From Vibrio penaeicida (GTDB lineage Bacteria; Pseudomonadota; Gammaproteobacteria; Enterobacterales; Vibrionaceae): 64,000 nucleotides of DNA. The notes under the pieces were generated by a model. It did not search any database and was not told where the DNA came from. It was given only the letters and a program-made list of their open reading frames with translations. The position numbers and the translations under genes are program-made. Positions 8,402 through 17,658 of this stretch are shown one piece after another. Positions within the stretch are counted from its first letter, which is position 1, and the number at the start of each line of letters is the position of its first letter. Location: NCBI RefSeq assembly GCF_002933855.1, contig NZ_BFAQ01000013.1, forward strand, positions 202,806 to 266,805, read 5' to 3'.

Positions 8402-9499
8402 ATGACGCAACATCAATTTCAACCAGATCTCCCACCACCGGCTAATACTGTAGGTATTGTTGGCTGGATGAGAAAAAATCTATTCAATGGTCCTGTAAAC
8501 TCTGTTGTTACTTTGATTCTTGGTTACATTACATTGATGGCAACTTGGAACATTATTGACTGGGGTTTTCTATCTGCAGATTGGGTAGGTACAACACGAG
8601 AAGATTGTTCAAGAGAAGGAGCATGCTGGGTATTCATCAGTGTACGATGGGATCAGTTCATGTTCGGATTCTACCCTGCTGAAGAGTTATGGCGACCGCA
8701 ACTGTTCTTCGCAACGCTTGCCATTTTTGTTGGTTTACTAGCCTATGAAGGCACACCGAAAAGAACGTGGATTTGGCTATTCTTCGTCAATATTTACCCA
8801 TTTTTAGCCGCAGGGCTTTTGTACGGTGGTGTTTTTGGCTTAGAAGTTGTCGACACGCATAAATGGGGTGGTCTACTTGTAACTCTAATCATCGCACTCG
8901 TCGGTATTATTGTCTCTCTCCCTATTGGGGTTGCGCTCGCGCTGGGTCGACGCTCCGAGATGCCAATCATACGCAGCCTGTGTACTGTCTATATCGAAGT
9001 TTGGCGTGGCGTGCCATTGATTACCGTCCTGTTCATGGCATCGGTTATGTTGCCTTTGTTCCTTTCTGAAGGCTCAGAGACAGATAAGCTGCTTCGCGCT
9101 CTTATCGGTGTAGTCATGTTTAGTGCGGCTTACATGGCAGAGGTGATTCGTGGTGGTTTACAAGCTATTCCAAAAGGACAGTATGAAGCAGCAGACGCTT
9201 TAGGCTTGTCATACTGGAAAAAAATGGGCTTAATCATTTTACCGCAAGCCTTAAAAATTACGATTCCATCGATTGTTAATACTTTCATAGGGCTATTTAA
9301 AGATACCAGTTTGGTACTAATTATTGGTATGTTTGACGTACTCGGTATTGGTCAAGCTGCAAACACAGACCCCGAGTGGTTGGGCTTTGCAACTGAAAGT
9401 TATGTATTTGTCGCGTTAGTGTTCTGGGTGTTCTGCTTTGGTATGTCGAGGTATTCGATATGGCTTGAGAACAAACTTCATACCGGTCACAAACGATAA
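8402..9499 (+). CDS. aapM: General L-amino-acid ABC transporter, permease AapM
   Basis: Second membrane subunit, partner of AapQ. The 365-residue protein carries an N-terminal extension with a helix (VVTLILGYITLMATWNIIDWGF), three further helices, then the core permease domain with YIEVWRGVPLITVLFMASVMLPLF and the EAA loop AADALGLSYWKKMGLIILPQALKITIPS. These match AapM/YhdY. Its ribosome binding site (GGAGAG) lies inside the end of aapQ. aapP follows after a short gap. Confidence 0.95.
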   Translation: MTQHQFQPDLPPPANTVGIVGWMRKNLFNGPVNSVVTLILGYITLMATWNIIDWGFLSADWVGTTREDCSREGACWVFISVRWDQFMFGFYPAEELWRPQLFFATLAIFVGLLAYEGTPKRTWIWLFFVNIYPFLAAGLLYGGVFGLEVVDTHKWGGLLVTLIIALVGIIVSLPIGVALALGRRSEMPIIRSLCTVYIEVWRGVPLITVLFMASVMLPLFLSEGSETDKLLRALIGVVMFSAAYMAEVIRGGLQAIPKGQYEAADALGLSYWKKMGLIILPQALKITIPSIVNTFIGLFKDTSLVLIIGMFDVLGIGQAANTDPEWLGFATESYVFVALVFWVFCFGMSRYSIWLENKLHTGHKR

Positions 9500-9521
9500 T
9501 TAACAGGTTCAAGGACGTATT

Positions 9522-10271
9522 ATGACGCAACAAGAAGATTACATGATCCAGTTAACGGACATGAACAAGTGGTACGGTGAATTTCACGTACTAAAGAACA
9601 TCAATTTGAACGTGAAGAAAGGCGAAAAAATCGTCATATGTGGCCCTTCAGGTTCGGGTAAATCAACGATGATCCGTTGTATTAACCGTTTAGAAGAGCA
9701 CCAAAAAGGTCAAATCGTTGTTTCAGGCACTGAACTCACAGAAGATTTGAAAAACATCGAAGCGGTTCGTCGCGAAGTTGGTATGTGCTTCCAGCATTTC
9801 AACCTATTCCCTCACCTAACGGTTTTGGAAAATTGTACGCTTGCTCCTATCTGGGTAAAGAAAATGCCTAAAGAGGAAGCAGAAGCCATCGCAATGAAAT
9901 ACTTGGAGCGCGTTAAGATCCCTGATCAAGCTGATAAGTTTCCGGGCCAACTTTCTGGTGGTCAGCAGCAACGTGTAGCCATAGCCCGCTCACTTTGTAT
10001 GAGCCCTCAAGTTATGTTGTTTGATGAACCAACATCCGCTCTCGACCCTGAAATGGTGCGTGAAGTACTAGATGTAATGGTCGAACTGGCGGGTGAAGGG
10101 ATGACTATGCTGTGTGTGACACACGAGATGGGCTTTGCTAAAGAAGTTGCTGATCGCGTTATCTTTATGGATGCTGGTGAAATCATCGAAGAAAACAACC
10201 CAGTCGATTTCTTTGAAAACCCACAATCAGACAGAACACAGAATTTCTTGAGTCAAATACTGCACCACTGA
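9522..10271 (+). CDS. aapP: General L-amino-acid ABC transporter, ATPase AapP
   Basis: Hydrolyses ATP to drive amino-acid import through AapQM. All ABC motifs are intact: Walker [10 protein letters not shown] near residue 42, Q-loop CFQHFN, signature LSGGQQQR, Walker [14 protein letters not shown] and the H-loop CVTHE. The 249 residues fit a polar amino-acid ATPase of the GlnQ group. An AAGGA site precedes the ATG at 9522; a second in-frame ATG ([12 protein letters not shown]) is possible seven codons later. Last gene of the operon, followed by a strong terminator. Confidence 0.96.
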   Translation: MTQQEDYMIQLTDMNKWYGEFHVLKNINLNVKKGEKIVICGPSGSGKSTMIRCINRLEEHQKGQIVVSGTELTEDLKNIEAVRREVGMCFQHFNLFPHLTVLENCTLAPIWVKKMPKEEAEAIAMKYLERVKIPDQADKFPGQLSGGQQQRVAIARSLCMSPQVMLFDEPTSALDPEMVREVLDVMVELAGEGMTMLCVTHEMGFAKEVADRVIFMDAGEIIEENNPVDFFENPQSDRTQNFLSQILHH

Positions 10272-10303
10272 GTTGGATTAGCCTTGAAATCTGATGTGAT
10301 TTT

Positions 10304-10332
10304 GAAAGGTGGCTTTGCCACCTTTCTCTTTT
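10304..10332 (+). terminator. Terminator of the aap operon
   Basis: A ten-base perfect stem (GAAAGGTGGC with GCCACCTTTC) closes a TTT loop and is followed by a pyrimidine-rich run with five Ts. Confidence 0.85.
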
Positions 10333-10521
10333 TAGAGAATTCCAAACAATGAAATACTAAGTATCTAACCGCACAGTAACAATATGTTACAAACGGTTTA
10401 ATACATATCTCTTTATTTTTCGTACCATTTTTTAGACATAGATTGCTTACAGCCCTTGATTTTTGGAACTTTAAGCGCCATAAATGTCTTATAAATAACT
10501 AGTCATACGACGAGGAACATT

Positions 10522-11184
10522 ATGAACGGTCCAATAGTATCAAATTCTCGCCACACCGAGAGTCTGATCCAAACCAACAAGGTATTGAGAAATACCTACT
10601 TCCTACTTTCGCTTACTCTACTTTGGTCTGCTGGCGTTGCTGGCGTGTCAATGGCAATGAATCTTCCACATCCAGGAATCATCATTACCCTAGTAGGTTT
10701 TTACGGTCTTCTGTTCTTAACTGAAAAGAACAAAAATAACTCGATGGGTTTGGTGTTTACTTTCCTATTCACAGGCTTTATGGGCTACACACTTGGACCA
10801 ATCTTAAATGCCTACATCGGTGCAGGCATGGGTGAGGCGATCGTTACTGCCCTTGGTGGTACAGCGTTGGCCTTTATTGGTGCATCTGCTTATGCAATGA
10901 CAACTAAACGCGACCTTTCGATGCTAGGCGGCTTGATGCTGTCACTATTCGTCGTCCTTATTGGTGGCATGATTGCAAGTTTCTTCTTCCAATCGCCAAT
11001 CTTAAGCCTCGCACTTAGCAGCTTGTTTATTGTTTTTTCCACAATGGCGATACTAATGACAACTCAAGGCATCATTCGTGGTGGTGAGACAAACTACATT
11101 TCAGCAACCGTGACATTGTATGTGTCTATCTACAATATCTTCATCAGCTTGCTAAGTATCCTAGGCATTATGAACGACGATTAA
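10522..11184 (+). CDS. yccA: BAX-inhibitor-1-like membrane protein YccA
   Basis: An integral membrane protein of 220 residues with seven predicted hydrophobic helices, beginning after [27 protein letters not shown] and ending in [16 protein letters not shown], the hallmark end of the BI-1/YccA family. E. coli YccA is a substrate and modulator of the FtsH membrane protease. The start follows a GAGGAA ribosome binding site. It stands next to tusE and yccX, the same neighbours as in E. coli, which strengthens the call. A terminator follows directly. Confidence 0.93.
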   Translation: MNGPIVSNSRHTESLIQTNKVLRNTYFLLSLTLLWSAGVAGVSMAMNLPHPGIIITLVGFYGLLFLTEKNKNNSMGLVFTFLFTGFMGYTLGPILNAYIGAGMGEAIVTALGGTALAFIGASAYAMTTKRDLSMLGGLMLSLFVVLIGGMIASFFFQSPILSLALSSLFIVFSTMAILMTTQGIIRGGETNYISATVTLYVSIYNIFISLLSILGIMNDD

Positions 11185-11206
11185 GTTCTTCATATTGCAC
11201 TAATCG

Positions 11207-11233
11207 AAAACCCGGTTTCTACCGGGTTTTTTT
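11207..11233 (+). terminator. Terminator after yccA
   Basis: A ten-base stem (AAAACCCGGT with ACCGGGTTTT) with a TTCT loop runs into seven Ts, a textbook intrinsic terminator. Confidence 0.92.
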
Positions 11234-11290
11234 GTGCTTTAAAGTTTGTGTTAACTAAGATAATCTACGCCACCGTAATTTCTTCAGAGA

Positions 11291-11629
11291 ATGATGACGA
11301 TGATTGAACACCAAGGCAAAACAATTGAGACCGACGCTCAAGGGTATTTATGTAATCACACAGATTGGGATGAAGATCTAGTACCTATGCTGGCTGAAGC
11401 TGAAGGAATTGAGCTAACAGAAGCTCACTGGGAAGTCATTCGTTTCGTTCGTAAATTCTATGAAGAATTCAATACGTCCCCTGCTGTTCGTATGTTGGTA
11501 AAAGCGATAGAAAAAGAACATGGACCAGAAAAAGGGAATAGTAAGTACCTTTTTAAGCTTTTCCGCCAAGGTCCAGCCAAGCAGGCGACAAAGCTTGCGG
11601 GTCTACCTAAACCTGCAAAGTGCTTATAA
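11291..11629 (+). CDS. tusE: Sulfurtransferase TusE (DsrC family)
   Basis: Takes sulfur from TusD in the TusBCD complex and passes it to MnmA for 2-thiolation of the wobble uridine in tRNA. The 112-residue protein has [26 protein letters not shown] and ends in [12 protein letters not shown]; the cysteine second from the end is the sulfur carrier of this family. Several ATG codons cluster at the start ([10 protein letters not shown]), so the exact start is uncertain by up to three residues. It lies between yccA and the convergent yccX. Confidence 0.95.
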   Translation: MMTMIEHQGKTIETDAQGYLCNHTDWDEDLVPMLAEAEGIELTEAHWEVIRFVRKFYEEFNTSPAVRMLVKAIEKEHGPEKGNSKYLFKLFRQGPAKQATKLAGLPKPAKCL

Positions 11630-11636
11630 TTATTTC

Positions 11637-11909
11637 TTACAATATTTCAAATCCCGTGTGATTCTCAAAGTCTATATCTTTGGCTGCTACTGATTTTACG
11701 TTGGAGGTTTTAGGACCACTTTCTAACCACAACGCTAATTCATTGATTCTACTCATCTCTCCACTCGCTACGACTTCAACATCACCATTAGTTAGGTTTT
11801 TTGCGTAGCCTGACAAACCTAACTTTAACCCTTGGTGGGCGGTGTGATATCGAAATCCCACACCTTGAACTAATCCTTTCACACAAAACTTAACTGACTT
11901 TTGAGACAT
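11637..11909 (-). CDS. yccX: Acylphosphatase
   Basis: Hydrolyses the carboxyl-phosphate bond of acylphosphates. The 90-residue protein has the family signature GLVQGVGFR with the phosphate-binding arginine, and [16 protein letters not shown] with the catalytic asparagine. Length and motifs are normal for the family. It faces tusE tail to tail with only seven bases between the stop codons, so the pair must share or lack a terminator. The physiological substrate in bacteria is not known. Confidence 0.95.
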   Translation of the reverse strand: MSQKSVKFCVKGLVQGVGFRYHTAHQGLKLGLSGYAKNLTNGDVEVVASGEMSRINELALWLESGPKTSNVKSVAAKDIDFENHTGFEIL

Positions 11910-11995
11910 GCGTATATTCCTTTAAATTGCTCGATGTTATAGTGTATTCCGTCAATAATATCTGTTATTTGTTGTTAATAGGGACTATTTAAATC

Positions 11996-13399
11996 ATGAA
12001 AGAAATACCATTTAGATGGATTGATAAATACCTTATCCATCTGAAATTGCAGGAAAAGTTTTACCTTCTATTTCTTCTTCCTACTCTAGCCATCATCATT
12101 ATTTCCTCCATCTTAAACTACGCTGCCAATGAACTCACAACGCAAACGATTGCGCAAGAACTCAGAACGGTCGTAACACTTATTGAAAAGTCTGAGCTAG
12201 AAAGTAAAGAAATTCACGCCCTTATTTCCCAGTCCCCTAACATACAGTTCGGATCAGGCATTAACTCTGTCACGACTTCAGATGGGCAATACTCGCTCAC
12301 GGCATCACCTTCAGCTAACTTGCTTTCCTCATTGTCAGTTGCTCAAGTTTCATCCATTGCGGCTTGTCTTATTCTTGTTGGCTTAAGCGTCTACTATATT
12401 ATGACCTTTATTGGTGGAGCAATGTTCTCGGCAAACAAAGCGCTGACCACACTATCCAACGGAGATTTAACTAATCGATTAAATTATTTCCCTGTTAGAG
12501 ATGAATTCAGTGTAATCGCAATAAATATCGACAAGGTGTCGGAGCGAGAGCAAAAACTGGTGCTATCCATGCAGGAATCCGTCGCATTAATGCAGCAGAT
12601 CAGCTCCGAGTTAAATCAATCATCAACGTCAAGCTACAATATCTCATCTAAGCAACAGGCAAATTTAAGCTCTCTTGCCAGCGCTTCTGAAGAAATGGCA
12701 ACAACCATTAGAGAAGTCGCGGTACTCGCGCAAGGATCTAGCAGCCAAACAGAAGAAGCTAAAGCAGTGGCCCAAGGCGGGCAACGTAAAGTGGCAGATA
12801 CATTAACGTCTATTTCCAGTTTGAGCACCGAAATCCAGTCTGCAGCCCAAGCTGTCGCAGAGTTAGATGCGAATGCTGCTCAAATTGATGAAGTGGTTGC
12901 GACCATTGGCTCTATATCTGAGCAAACTAACCTGTTGGCACTCAACGCAGCGATAGAAGCTGCTCGAGCTGGCGAACAAGGTCGAGGTTTTGCCGTTGTT
13001 GCAGACGAAGTTCGTACCCTTGCAGGGCGAGCGCAACAAGCCACCATTGAAATCCAATCTATGATTGAATCACTGCAAAGCAATAGCTCATCACTCACTA
13101 AGCTAATGGAAATAACTGTCGATAACGCCTCACAAGGTCAAGGTCTCATGAGTGAAGTAGACGTTGAAATTGGCAACTTATCTGCTAAAAATGAACAGCT
13201 TTCAGAATGCAGTATTCAAATAGCCACGGCAGCGGAAGAGCAAGGCGTGGTTGCAGATAACATAGCATTAAGTGTTGAAGACATCCGTAGCCAATCTGTC
13301 GAGGTGAATCATTTGATTCAGTCCGCTAACGGCAACATCGAAAGTCTTAAAAATCAGAGCAATCAAATGGAAGCTTTGCTAACCGGGCTAAAAGCTTAA
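11996..13399 (+). CDS. Methyl-accepting chemotaxis protein
   Basis: A membrane chemoreceptor of 467 residues. A first membrane helix ([21 protein letters not shown], about residues 22-42) is followed by a periplasmic part of only about 70 residues, then a second helix near 115-140 ([24 protein letters not shown]). After a HAMP-like segment the cytoplasmic coiled coil carries the hairpin tip [20 protein letters not shown] and [12 protein letters not shown], which binds CheA and CheW. No CheR-docking pentapeptide is seen at the C-terminus. The short sensor domain is too small for a dCache or four-helix bundle, so the ligand is unknown. It sits inside the otherwise conserved yccX-rlmI neighbourhood. 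Confidence 0.94.
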   Translation: MKEIPFRWIDKYLIHLKLQEKFYLLFLLPTLAIIIISSILNYAANELTTQTIAQELRTVVTLIEKSELESKEIHALISQSPNIQFGSGINSVTTSDGQYSLTASPSANLLSSLSVAQVSSIAACLILVGLSVYYIMTFIGGAMFSANKALTTLSNGDLTNRLNYFPVRDEFSVIAINIDKVSEREQKLVLSMQESVALMQQISSELNQSSTSSYNISSKQQANLSSLASASEEMATTIREVAVLAQGSSSQTEEAKAVAQGGQRKVADTLTSISSLSTEIQSAAQAVAELDANAAQIDEVVATIGSISEQTNLLALNAAIEAARAGEQGRGFAVVADEVRTLAGRAQQATIEIQSMIESLQSNSSSLTKLMEITVDNASQGQGLMSEVDVEIGNLSAKNEQLSECSIQIATAAEEQGVVADNIALSVEDIRSQSVEVNHLIQSANGNIESLKNQSNQMEALLTGLKA

Positions 13400-13423
13400 A
13401 CTCTCTTAGTATCAAGTTCAAAC

Positions 13424-13447
13424 AAAGGGTCGCGACTGTGGCCCTTT
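13424..13447 (+). terminator. Weak terminator-like hairpin after the chemoreceptor gene
   Basis: AAAGGG pairs with CCCTTT across an inner G-T and C-G extension; no T-run follows, only CTACCG, so termination would be weak. Confidence 0.45.
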
Positions 13448-13609
13448 CTACCGATTCTTATGCTCATCAAACGTTATTACACATTTCCTTCACCTTATCG
13501 AAAAGTAAAAAGTCAATTAACTGAAATAACATCGTGATATCCATTTGCAATTGTCCCCATGCTGACAGAAAATACCGCCCCTACCCAACTTCGAACATCA
13601 GGCTAGTAT

Positions 13610-14806
13610 ATGACTCCTGCTATACATTTGACTAAAGGTCGTGAGAAATCACTTCGTCGCAAACACCCTTGGATATTTTCACGAGGCATTGAAAAGGTAA
13701 CCGGTGAGCCCGCAATGGGCGAAACGGTTGACGTATTTGCGCATTCAGGTCAATGGCTAGCAAAAGCCGCATTTTCTCCGAAGTCGCAAATCAGAGCGCG
13801 TGTTTGGTCTTTCGATAAATCCGATAAGATAGACCAATCTTTTTTTGAGAAACGCATTCGCGACGCCCAGCTTCTTAGAGAAGACATCATTGCGAGAGAT
13901 GGGTTGACCGGATATCGCTTAATCGCCGCTGAATCAGATGGGCTGCCGGGCATCACTATAGACAAGTATGATAACTTTCTCGTGTGTCAGCTTTTAAGCG
14001 CTGGAGCGGAACATAACAAAGCCACGATCGTTAACGCGCTTATTGCTTGCTTCCCGAATCACAATGTTTACGAGCGTTCAGATGTATCTGTAAGAAAGAA
14101 AGAAGGGTTAGAGGAAACGGTTGGCGTTTTGCACGGTGATTTACCACCGAAATTCGTCACCATCGAAGAGAATGGTGTAAAAATCAATGTCGATATCGTA
14201 AATGGTCATAAGACTGGTTTTTATCTTGATCAGCGAGACAGTCGTTTACAAGCGATGAAATACGTAAAGGACAAAGAAGTTCTCAACTGCTTCTCCTATA
14301 CGGGCGGATTTGGTTTATACGCCTTAAAAGGCGGCGCTAAGCGAGTCATCAATGCTGATGTTTCTCAACCAGCGTTAGATACTGCCAAGTTCAATGCAGA
14401 AGCCAATGGCTTTGATGTATCGAAAAAGCGTGCTGTCTTCCTTAATGCCGATGTATTCAAGCTGCTTCGCGAATACCGTGATCAAGGTACAAAATTTGAT
14501 GTCGTCATTATGGACCCACCAAAGTTTGCAGAATCTAAGTCTCAACTAAATGGTGCATGCAGAGGCTATAAAGACATCAACATGCTTGCAATGCAAATCC
14601 TAAACCCAGGCGGTACCTTACTTACCTACTCTTGTTCCGGTTTGATGGAAAGTGATTTGTTCCAAAAAATCATCGCTGATGCCGCAGTGGACGCAGGTCG
14701 AAGCGTAAAGTTTGTTGAGCGGTTCGAGCAAGCCGCCGATCACCCTGTCGACACTGCTTACCCTGAAGGTTTTTATCTAAAGGGCTTCGCTTGTAAAGTG
14801 CTGTAA
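13610..14806 (+). CDS. rlmI: 23S rRNA (cytosine-1962-C5)-methyltransferase RlmI
   Basis: Methylates C1962 of 23S rRNA using S-adenosylmethionine. The 398-residue protein starts with a PUA domain ([20 protein letters not shown]), then an EEHEE-like domain with [11 protein letters not shown], and a Rossmann methyltransferase with [32 protein letters not shown] and the catalytic-cysteine segment LLTYSCSG. These match E. coli RlmI in order and length. In E. coli rlmI neighbours yccX and tusE, as it does here apart from the interposed chemoreceptor gene. Confidence 0.95.
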   Translation: MTPAIHLTKGREKSLRRKHPWIFSRGIEKVTGEPAMGETVDVFAHSGQWLAKAAFSPKSQIRARVWSFDKSDKIDQSFFEKRIRDAQLLREDIIARDGLTGYRLIAAESDGLPGITIDKYDNFLVCQLLSAGAEHNKATIVNALIACFPNHNVYERSDVSVRKKEGLEETVGVLHGDLPPKFVTIEENGVKINVDIVNGHKTGFYLDQRDSRLQAMKYVKDKEVLNCFSYTGGFGLYALKGGAKRVINADVSQPALDTAKFNAEANGFDVSKKRAVFLNADVFKLLREYRDQGTKFDVVIMDPPKFAESKSQLNGACRGYKDINMLAMQILNPGGTLLTYSCSGLMESDLFQKIIADAAVDAGRSVKFVERFEQAADHPVDTAYPEGFYLKGFACKVL

Positions 14807-14824
14807 CCGACTTTGTGTATTTGT

Positions 14825-14858
14825 TAGGTCTAACATTTCCAATGAAGTGTTAGACCTA
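14825..14858 (+). terminator. Hairpin after rlmI
   Basis: An eleven-base perfect stem (TAGGTCTAACA with TGTTAGACCTA) with a twelve-base loop follows the rlmI stop. No T-run follows, so it is a stabiliser or weak terminator. Confidence 0.5.
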
Positions 14859-14978
14859 TTCAGGTAACTCGACCATTACATGTTTAAGCTCGGCTTATGC
14901 ATTTATGATACTAACTCTATTGTTTAGCTCTATAAGTTTATAGTTAAAAGATAATGCAGAAACGTGCTAATTCAAATA

Positions 14979-15428
14979 TTAGTCTTCGTCACAGTAATAT
15001 ATCCAATCGTATAAGCCTGATGGTTTACCTTCTTCAAAAAATACCTTTGTAATGGAAACTAAATCATTCCAATTCCTACAAATTTGAAAATCGGGCCAAT
15101 ACTCACCAGCTATATCAACCTTTGAACCATTTACTTCGGAGGCTTTAAATATATATTCTTCATCTTCATCGATAAAGATCCCGACATGGTAGTTTCCCGG
15201 CTTCGCTAAAATAGCCATATGGGTAGATTCATTTTCGGGCCCTATTAAAGAAAGAAACTCAACTTTTCCCTCTTCTATATTTTTAAGATGTGTGAAGACC
15301 TCATCCCAACTAGGTGCATCAAAATACTGTTTTTTGGAATCTCCAATCATCCTGACTGATATTGCGTCCACATAAGAAACTAATTCGGCCATCATTCTCA
15401 CTACAAATCTTTGGAACGCTCCTAACAT
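14979..15428 (-). CDS. Small acidic immunity-like protein
   Basis: I do not recognise the family with confidence. The acidic protein of up to 149 residues contains FDAPSWDEVFTHLKNIEEGK, a strand-rich centre (MAILAKPGNYHVGIFIDEDEEYIF) and ends in YDWIYYCDED. The layout, a Trp-Asp helix followed by alternating strands, resembles Imm1-type immunity proteins of polymorphic toxin systems; this is memory-based and tentative. The start is uncertain: ATG at 15428 has an AAGGAG rather far upstream, and MMAELVSYVDA at 15395 is an alternative. It lies ten bases after the Syd-like gene, so the two form one unit downstream of the rhs locus. Confidence 0.6.
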   Translation of the reverse strand: MLGAFQRFVVRMMAELVSYVDAISVRMIGDSKKQYFDAPSWDEVFTHLKNIEEGKVEFLSLIGPENESTHMAILAKPGNYHVGIFIDEDEEYIFKASEVNGSKVDIAGEYWPDFQICRNWNDLVSITKVFFEEGKPSGLYDWIYYCDED

Positions 15429-15438
15429 TGAATCTGGA

Positions 15439-15948
15439 CTATTCTCCTTCGATTAGAAACGTCTCCAAGTTTTTACAGATCAGCTCTCGCTCGCCATTTA
15501 GAGATTCAATATATAGTTTCCCTGTTTTATTCTCGACGATTAAGAGGTATGAACTACTTGTACTGAAACCAATTGGAACAAAACTTGTTTCATTTCCATG
15601 AGCCGAAAAATATCCAGAAAACCTAGCAGACAGCATTGGTTTATAATTACCCGGTACAATTGGGAATAACTCATATGAATGTTCATTGAAATCAACTAGT
15701 AATTGGCAGAACCAGTAGGAGTTTGAATATATTTTAATCGATTCGTGTAATGTAAAATCATAAGTATCCTCAAGTTCAGAGAATTCGTATTTTTCCACTT
15801 TATCTTTGGGTCGCCATTTGTACCATCCATCAGAGCTTTCGCCTTCAAAGAAATTAACATCTGCACCATCTAGTAGTGGGCACTCTGGCAATTCACTATA
15901 ATCAGCGCCCATGTACCATTCAAAATATTCAAATAAAGCTTCTTTCAT
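15439..15948 (-). CDS. Syd/SUKH-superfamily protein, probable immunity protein
   Basis: This 169-residue acidic protein starts MKEALFEYFEWYMGADYSELP and has WYKWRPKDKVEKYEFSELE followed by LHESIKIYSNSYWFCQLLVDF. That order, a Trp-x-Trp-x-Pro segment then a Leu-His-x2-Ile and an aromatic strand, is the pattern I know from Syd and other SUKH (SMI1/KNR4) members. Syd binds SecY in E. coli, but stand-alone SUKH proteins beside toxin loci are usually immunity proteins. At 169 residues with an FLIEGE end it fits. With the next gene it forms a two-gene unit about 2 kb downstream of rhs, with no adjacent toxin, so it may be an orphan. Confidence 0.65.
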   Translation of the reverse strand: MKEALFEYFEWYMGADYSELPECPLLDGADVNFFEGESSDGWYKWRPKDKVEKYEFSELEDTYDFTLHESIKIYSNSYWFCQLLVDFNEHSYELFPIVPGNYKPMLSARFSGYFSAHGNETSFVPIGFSTSSSYLLIVENKTGKLYIESLNGERELICKNLETFLIEGE

Positions 15949-16209
15949 AACTCACTATTTGAGCCAAATTGTTTTACTAAAGTTGTGAAAGCTAGTTAAG
16001 CCTATGATAACTATTGAAGGCTCGTAAAATTTTCATTTTATTCACCTTTACAATAAATTGTGGTTTTACCAACACCTATCAGATCTTAAGTATACGGGTT
16101 AATGATGAAGTTGTTTTTTCTTCAAAAAAGTGCACGTCATTATTTCCCTAGCCATTGTATCCAATTGGTAAGTCAAAATATTATGCTTTCTAAACAAATT
16201 TTGCTTGTA
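15949..16209. other. AT-rich spacer between immunity-like genes
   Basis: About 260 AT-rich bases without a credible reading frame. A T6-CTTC-A6 hairpin occurs near 16113-16129. It presumably holds the promoter for the Syd-like gene on the minus strand. Confidence 0.4.
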
Positions 16210-16473
16210 CTAACTCAAATCATCCAATAGCTCTTCTAGCCATTCGTTCAGGTCTTCTCTGGAATCGAAATCTTCCTCAGTAAGTTGCTCATACTCGGAG
16301 GGGCTAATCAGATTTTGATCAATAGCCTCTCTTAGCTGCTCCTTGAATAGCTCAAAATCATAAGGAAAACCTTTCCCTGAGACTTCAGCTCTTTTAATCA
16401 ATTCCGGATCATAGCAATCAATGTGGCAATATTTCTTTAACACTGTTTTAAGAGGTTCTTTGAAATTATTCAT
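16210..16473 (-). CDS. Small acidic protein, possible immunity protein
   Basis: An 87-residue, very acidic, apparently all-helical protein (MNNFKEPLKTVLKKYCHIDCYD at the start, LTEEDFDSREDLNEWLEELLDDLS at the end). I cannot assign a family. Size, charge and position downstream of the rhs toxin gene fit a small immunity protein such as some CdiI or colicin-immunity types. The ribosome binding site is a distant GGTGAAG. No toxin partner adjoins it. Confidence 0.55.
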   Translation of the reverse strand: MNNFKEPLKTVLKKYCHIDCYDPELIKRAEVSGKGFPYDFELFKEQLREAIDQNLISPSEYEQLTEEDFDSREDLNEWLEELLDDLS

Positions 16474-16679
16474 GCGTTCTAGACTTCACCAAGCCCTTAT
16501 ATTTGTCTTAAAAATAAATCCGAAAAGAGCTCCGGATAATAATGTTAATCAAAAAGATAGGTTTGATTTAGCAAGCTCCATGAAAAGGGGAATGTAATTG
16601 GCAATAAACAGGAGATTAAACATGTAGTTCCATCAGCAAATTGACGGCGAACCACAATCGATAAAAACACTTTACCTTG

Positions 16680-16820
16680 CTCAAAGCTCGCTATGGTGAT
16701 GGATCTCGCCTTAAAGACACAAAAAGATCGATCTTGCATGTAAACGTCAAGATCTCACTAGATAGACCACCAAATTTGAAAGTGGGTTGTTATGGTTATC
16801 TTTTTGAATTACCTGGCCAA
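16680..16820. repeat. Diverged repeat, copy A
   Basis: This segment and copy B downstream share a colinear series of words: TCAAAGCTCG, GCCTTAAA, a GAT/ATTTGAAA stretch, and a final ATCTTT-TGAATTACCTGGCC versus ATCTTT-TAAATTGCCTGTCC. On the minus strand both encode a phrase FKAR-x-I-x2-SFE-x-G in one frame. Alignment by eye leaves many mismatches and a length difference of about 25 bases. Confidence 0.5.
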
Positions 16821-16858
16821 CTAACTTTACATAGCACAACTTAAAGACGCTTAATCAT

Positions 16859-16980
16859 CTCAACAAAATTACCCACTTCAAGCTACCGAAAAAGCGCTCA
16901 ACTACAACATTGTCTAAACATGCCCATTTGCCGCTCATTGATGTAATCAGACCAAGATGCTCTAATACCTTTCTATATAC
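16859..16980 (-). pseudogene. IS3-family transposase OrfB remnant
   Basis: Reading leftward from 16980, forty codons stay open to a TGA and give GLITSMSGKWACLDNVVVERFF followed by GSLK. This is the C-terminal rve integrase signature of IS3-family OrfB proteins (usually SMSxKGxxxDNxxxExFFxxLK), including the conserved Asp-Asn and the catalytic Glu. A stop codon lies directly before the segment and no orfA or further orfB sequence flanks it, so it is a dead fragment sandwiched between the two diverged repeats. Confidence 0.8.
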
Positions 16981-16989
16981 TCATCCACG

Positions 16990-17157
16990 TTCAAAGCTCG
17001 ATTTGATGACGTTGCGTGCCTTAAAAGTACGAAAAATGCTCGAATTTGCGCGCAACGCCTCGATTTTACCTAATCAATCACCGATTTTGAAACAGATATG
17101 GATATGAAGGTGGATCGTTAGCGATTGTTTGGGTCATCTTTATTAAATTGCCTGTCC
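16990..17157. repeat. Diverged repeat, copy B
   Basis: Partner of copy A, in the same orientation and on the other side of the transposase remnant. It could be the copy of an element end or of a dispersed Vibrio repeat; I cannot tell which from one window. Confidence 0.5.
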
Positions 17158-17228
17158 CTTTTATTTATTCTTGGTTATTGACAAGTAGCTGCTTTATCTG
17201 CAATTAAAATGAATCACGTAAATCCATC

Positions 17229-17651
17229 TTATCTCCAACGGTTAACAAGAACCTTTTGAAGAGATATATCCTTCCAAACTGCGAATAAATAACCGTAAAA
17301 ATCTTCATCTTCATCCATTTCAGGTTCAATAGGTTCAAATCCGGGTATAGCTGACCACCATGAATCGTATTCTATCTTCGTGCAGACATCACCTTCGCTA
17401 ATTTCAAAGACAGTAGTTTTATCTTTTACTTTATGGAAATATCTAATACCGATAGAAGGAAAATCCCACCTTTTATCATTGATCTGTAAAACAAGAGTAT
17501 CATTAAGACGGTATATTGCTGCGTTATCACAACCTGTAGAATGAAAGTTTCCATTCACGTCCCCTGACACATCAACGCCATGGATTACTTCACCAACCCC
17601 TACATCAAAAAATACTTTTTTACCGCCATCAAACGGCTTTAATAGAATCAT
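17229..17651 (-). CDS. Probable immunity protein for the Rhs toxin
   Basis: A 140-residue, strand-rich, acidic protein starting MILLKPFDGGKKVFFDVGVGE with a Trp-rich end (EYDSWWSAIPGFEPIEPEMDEDEDFYGYLFAVWKD is the region from about residue 94). No family was recognised. Its ATG follows an AGGTGG site seven bases after the rhs stop codon, so it is cotranscribed with rhs and is the natural candidate for the cognate immunity protein. Conserved features of the family are not known to me, so the role is inferred from position, size and charge. Confidence 0.75.
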   Translation of the reverse strand: MILLKPFDGGKKVFFDVGVGEVIHGVDVSGDVNGNFHSTGCDNAAIYRLNDTLVLQINDKRWDFPSIGIRYFHKVKDKTTVFEISEGDVCTKIEYDSWWSAIPGFEPIEPEMDEDEDFYGYLFAVWKDISLQKVLVNRWR

Positions 17652-17658
17652 AATCCAC

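Larger units (their letters stand above)
16474..17228. other. Non-coding IS-derived stretch
   Basis: About 750 bases with no intact gene. It contains the two diverged repeats and the transposase fragment listed separately. Two short open frames of about 64 codons here (one per strand) have no homologue-like features and are best read as noise. Confidence 0.6.

Noticed and set aside
16545..16739. A 64-codon minus-strand frame as a gene
   Set aside because: It runs through the diverged repeat, has no ribosome binding site and no protein-like conservation, and the parallel frame in the other repeat copy is interrupted.
16910..17107. A 65-codon plus-strand frame as a gene
   Set aside because: It is antisense to the transposase relic and repeat B, so it is best explained as noise.
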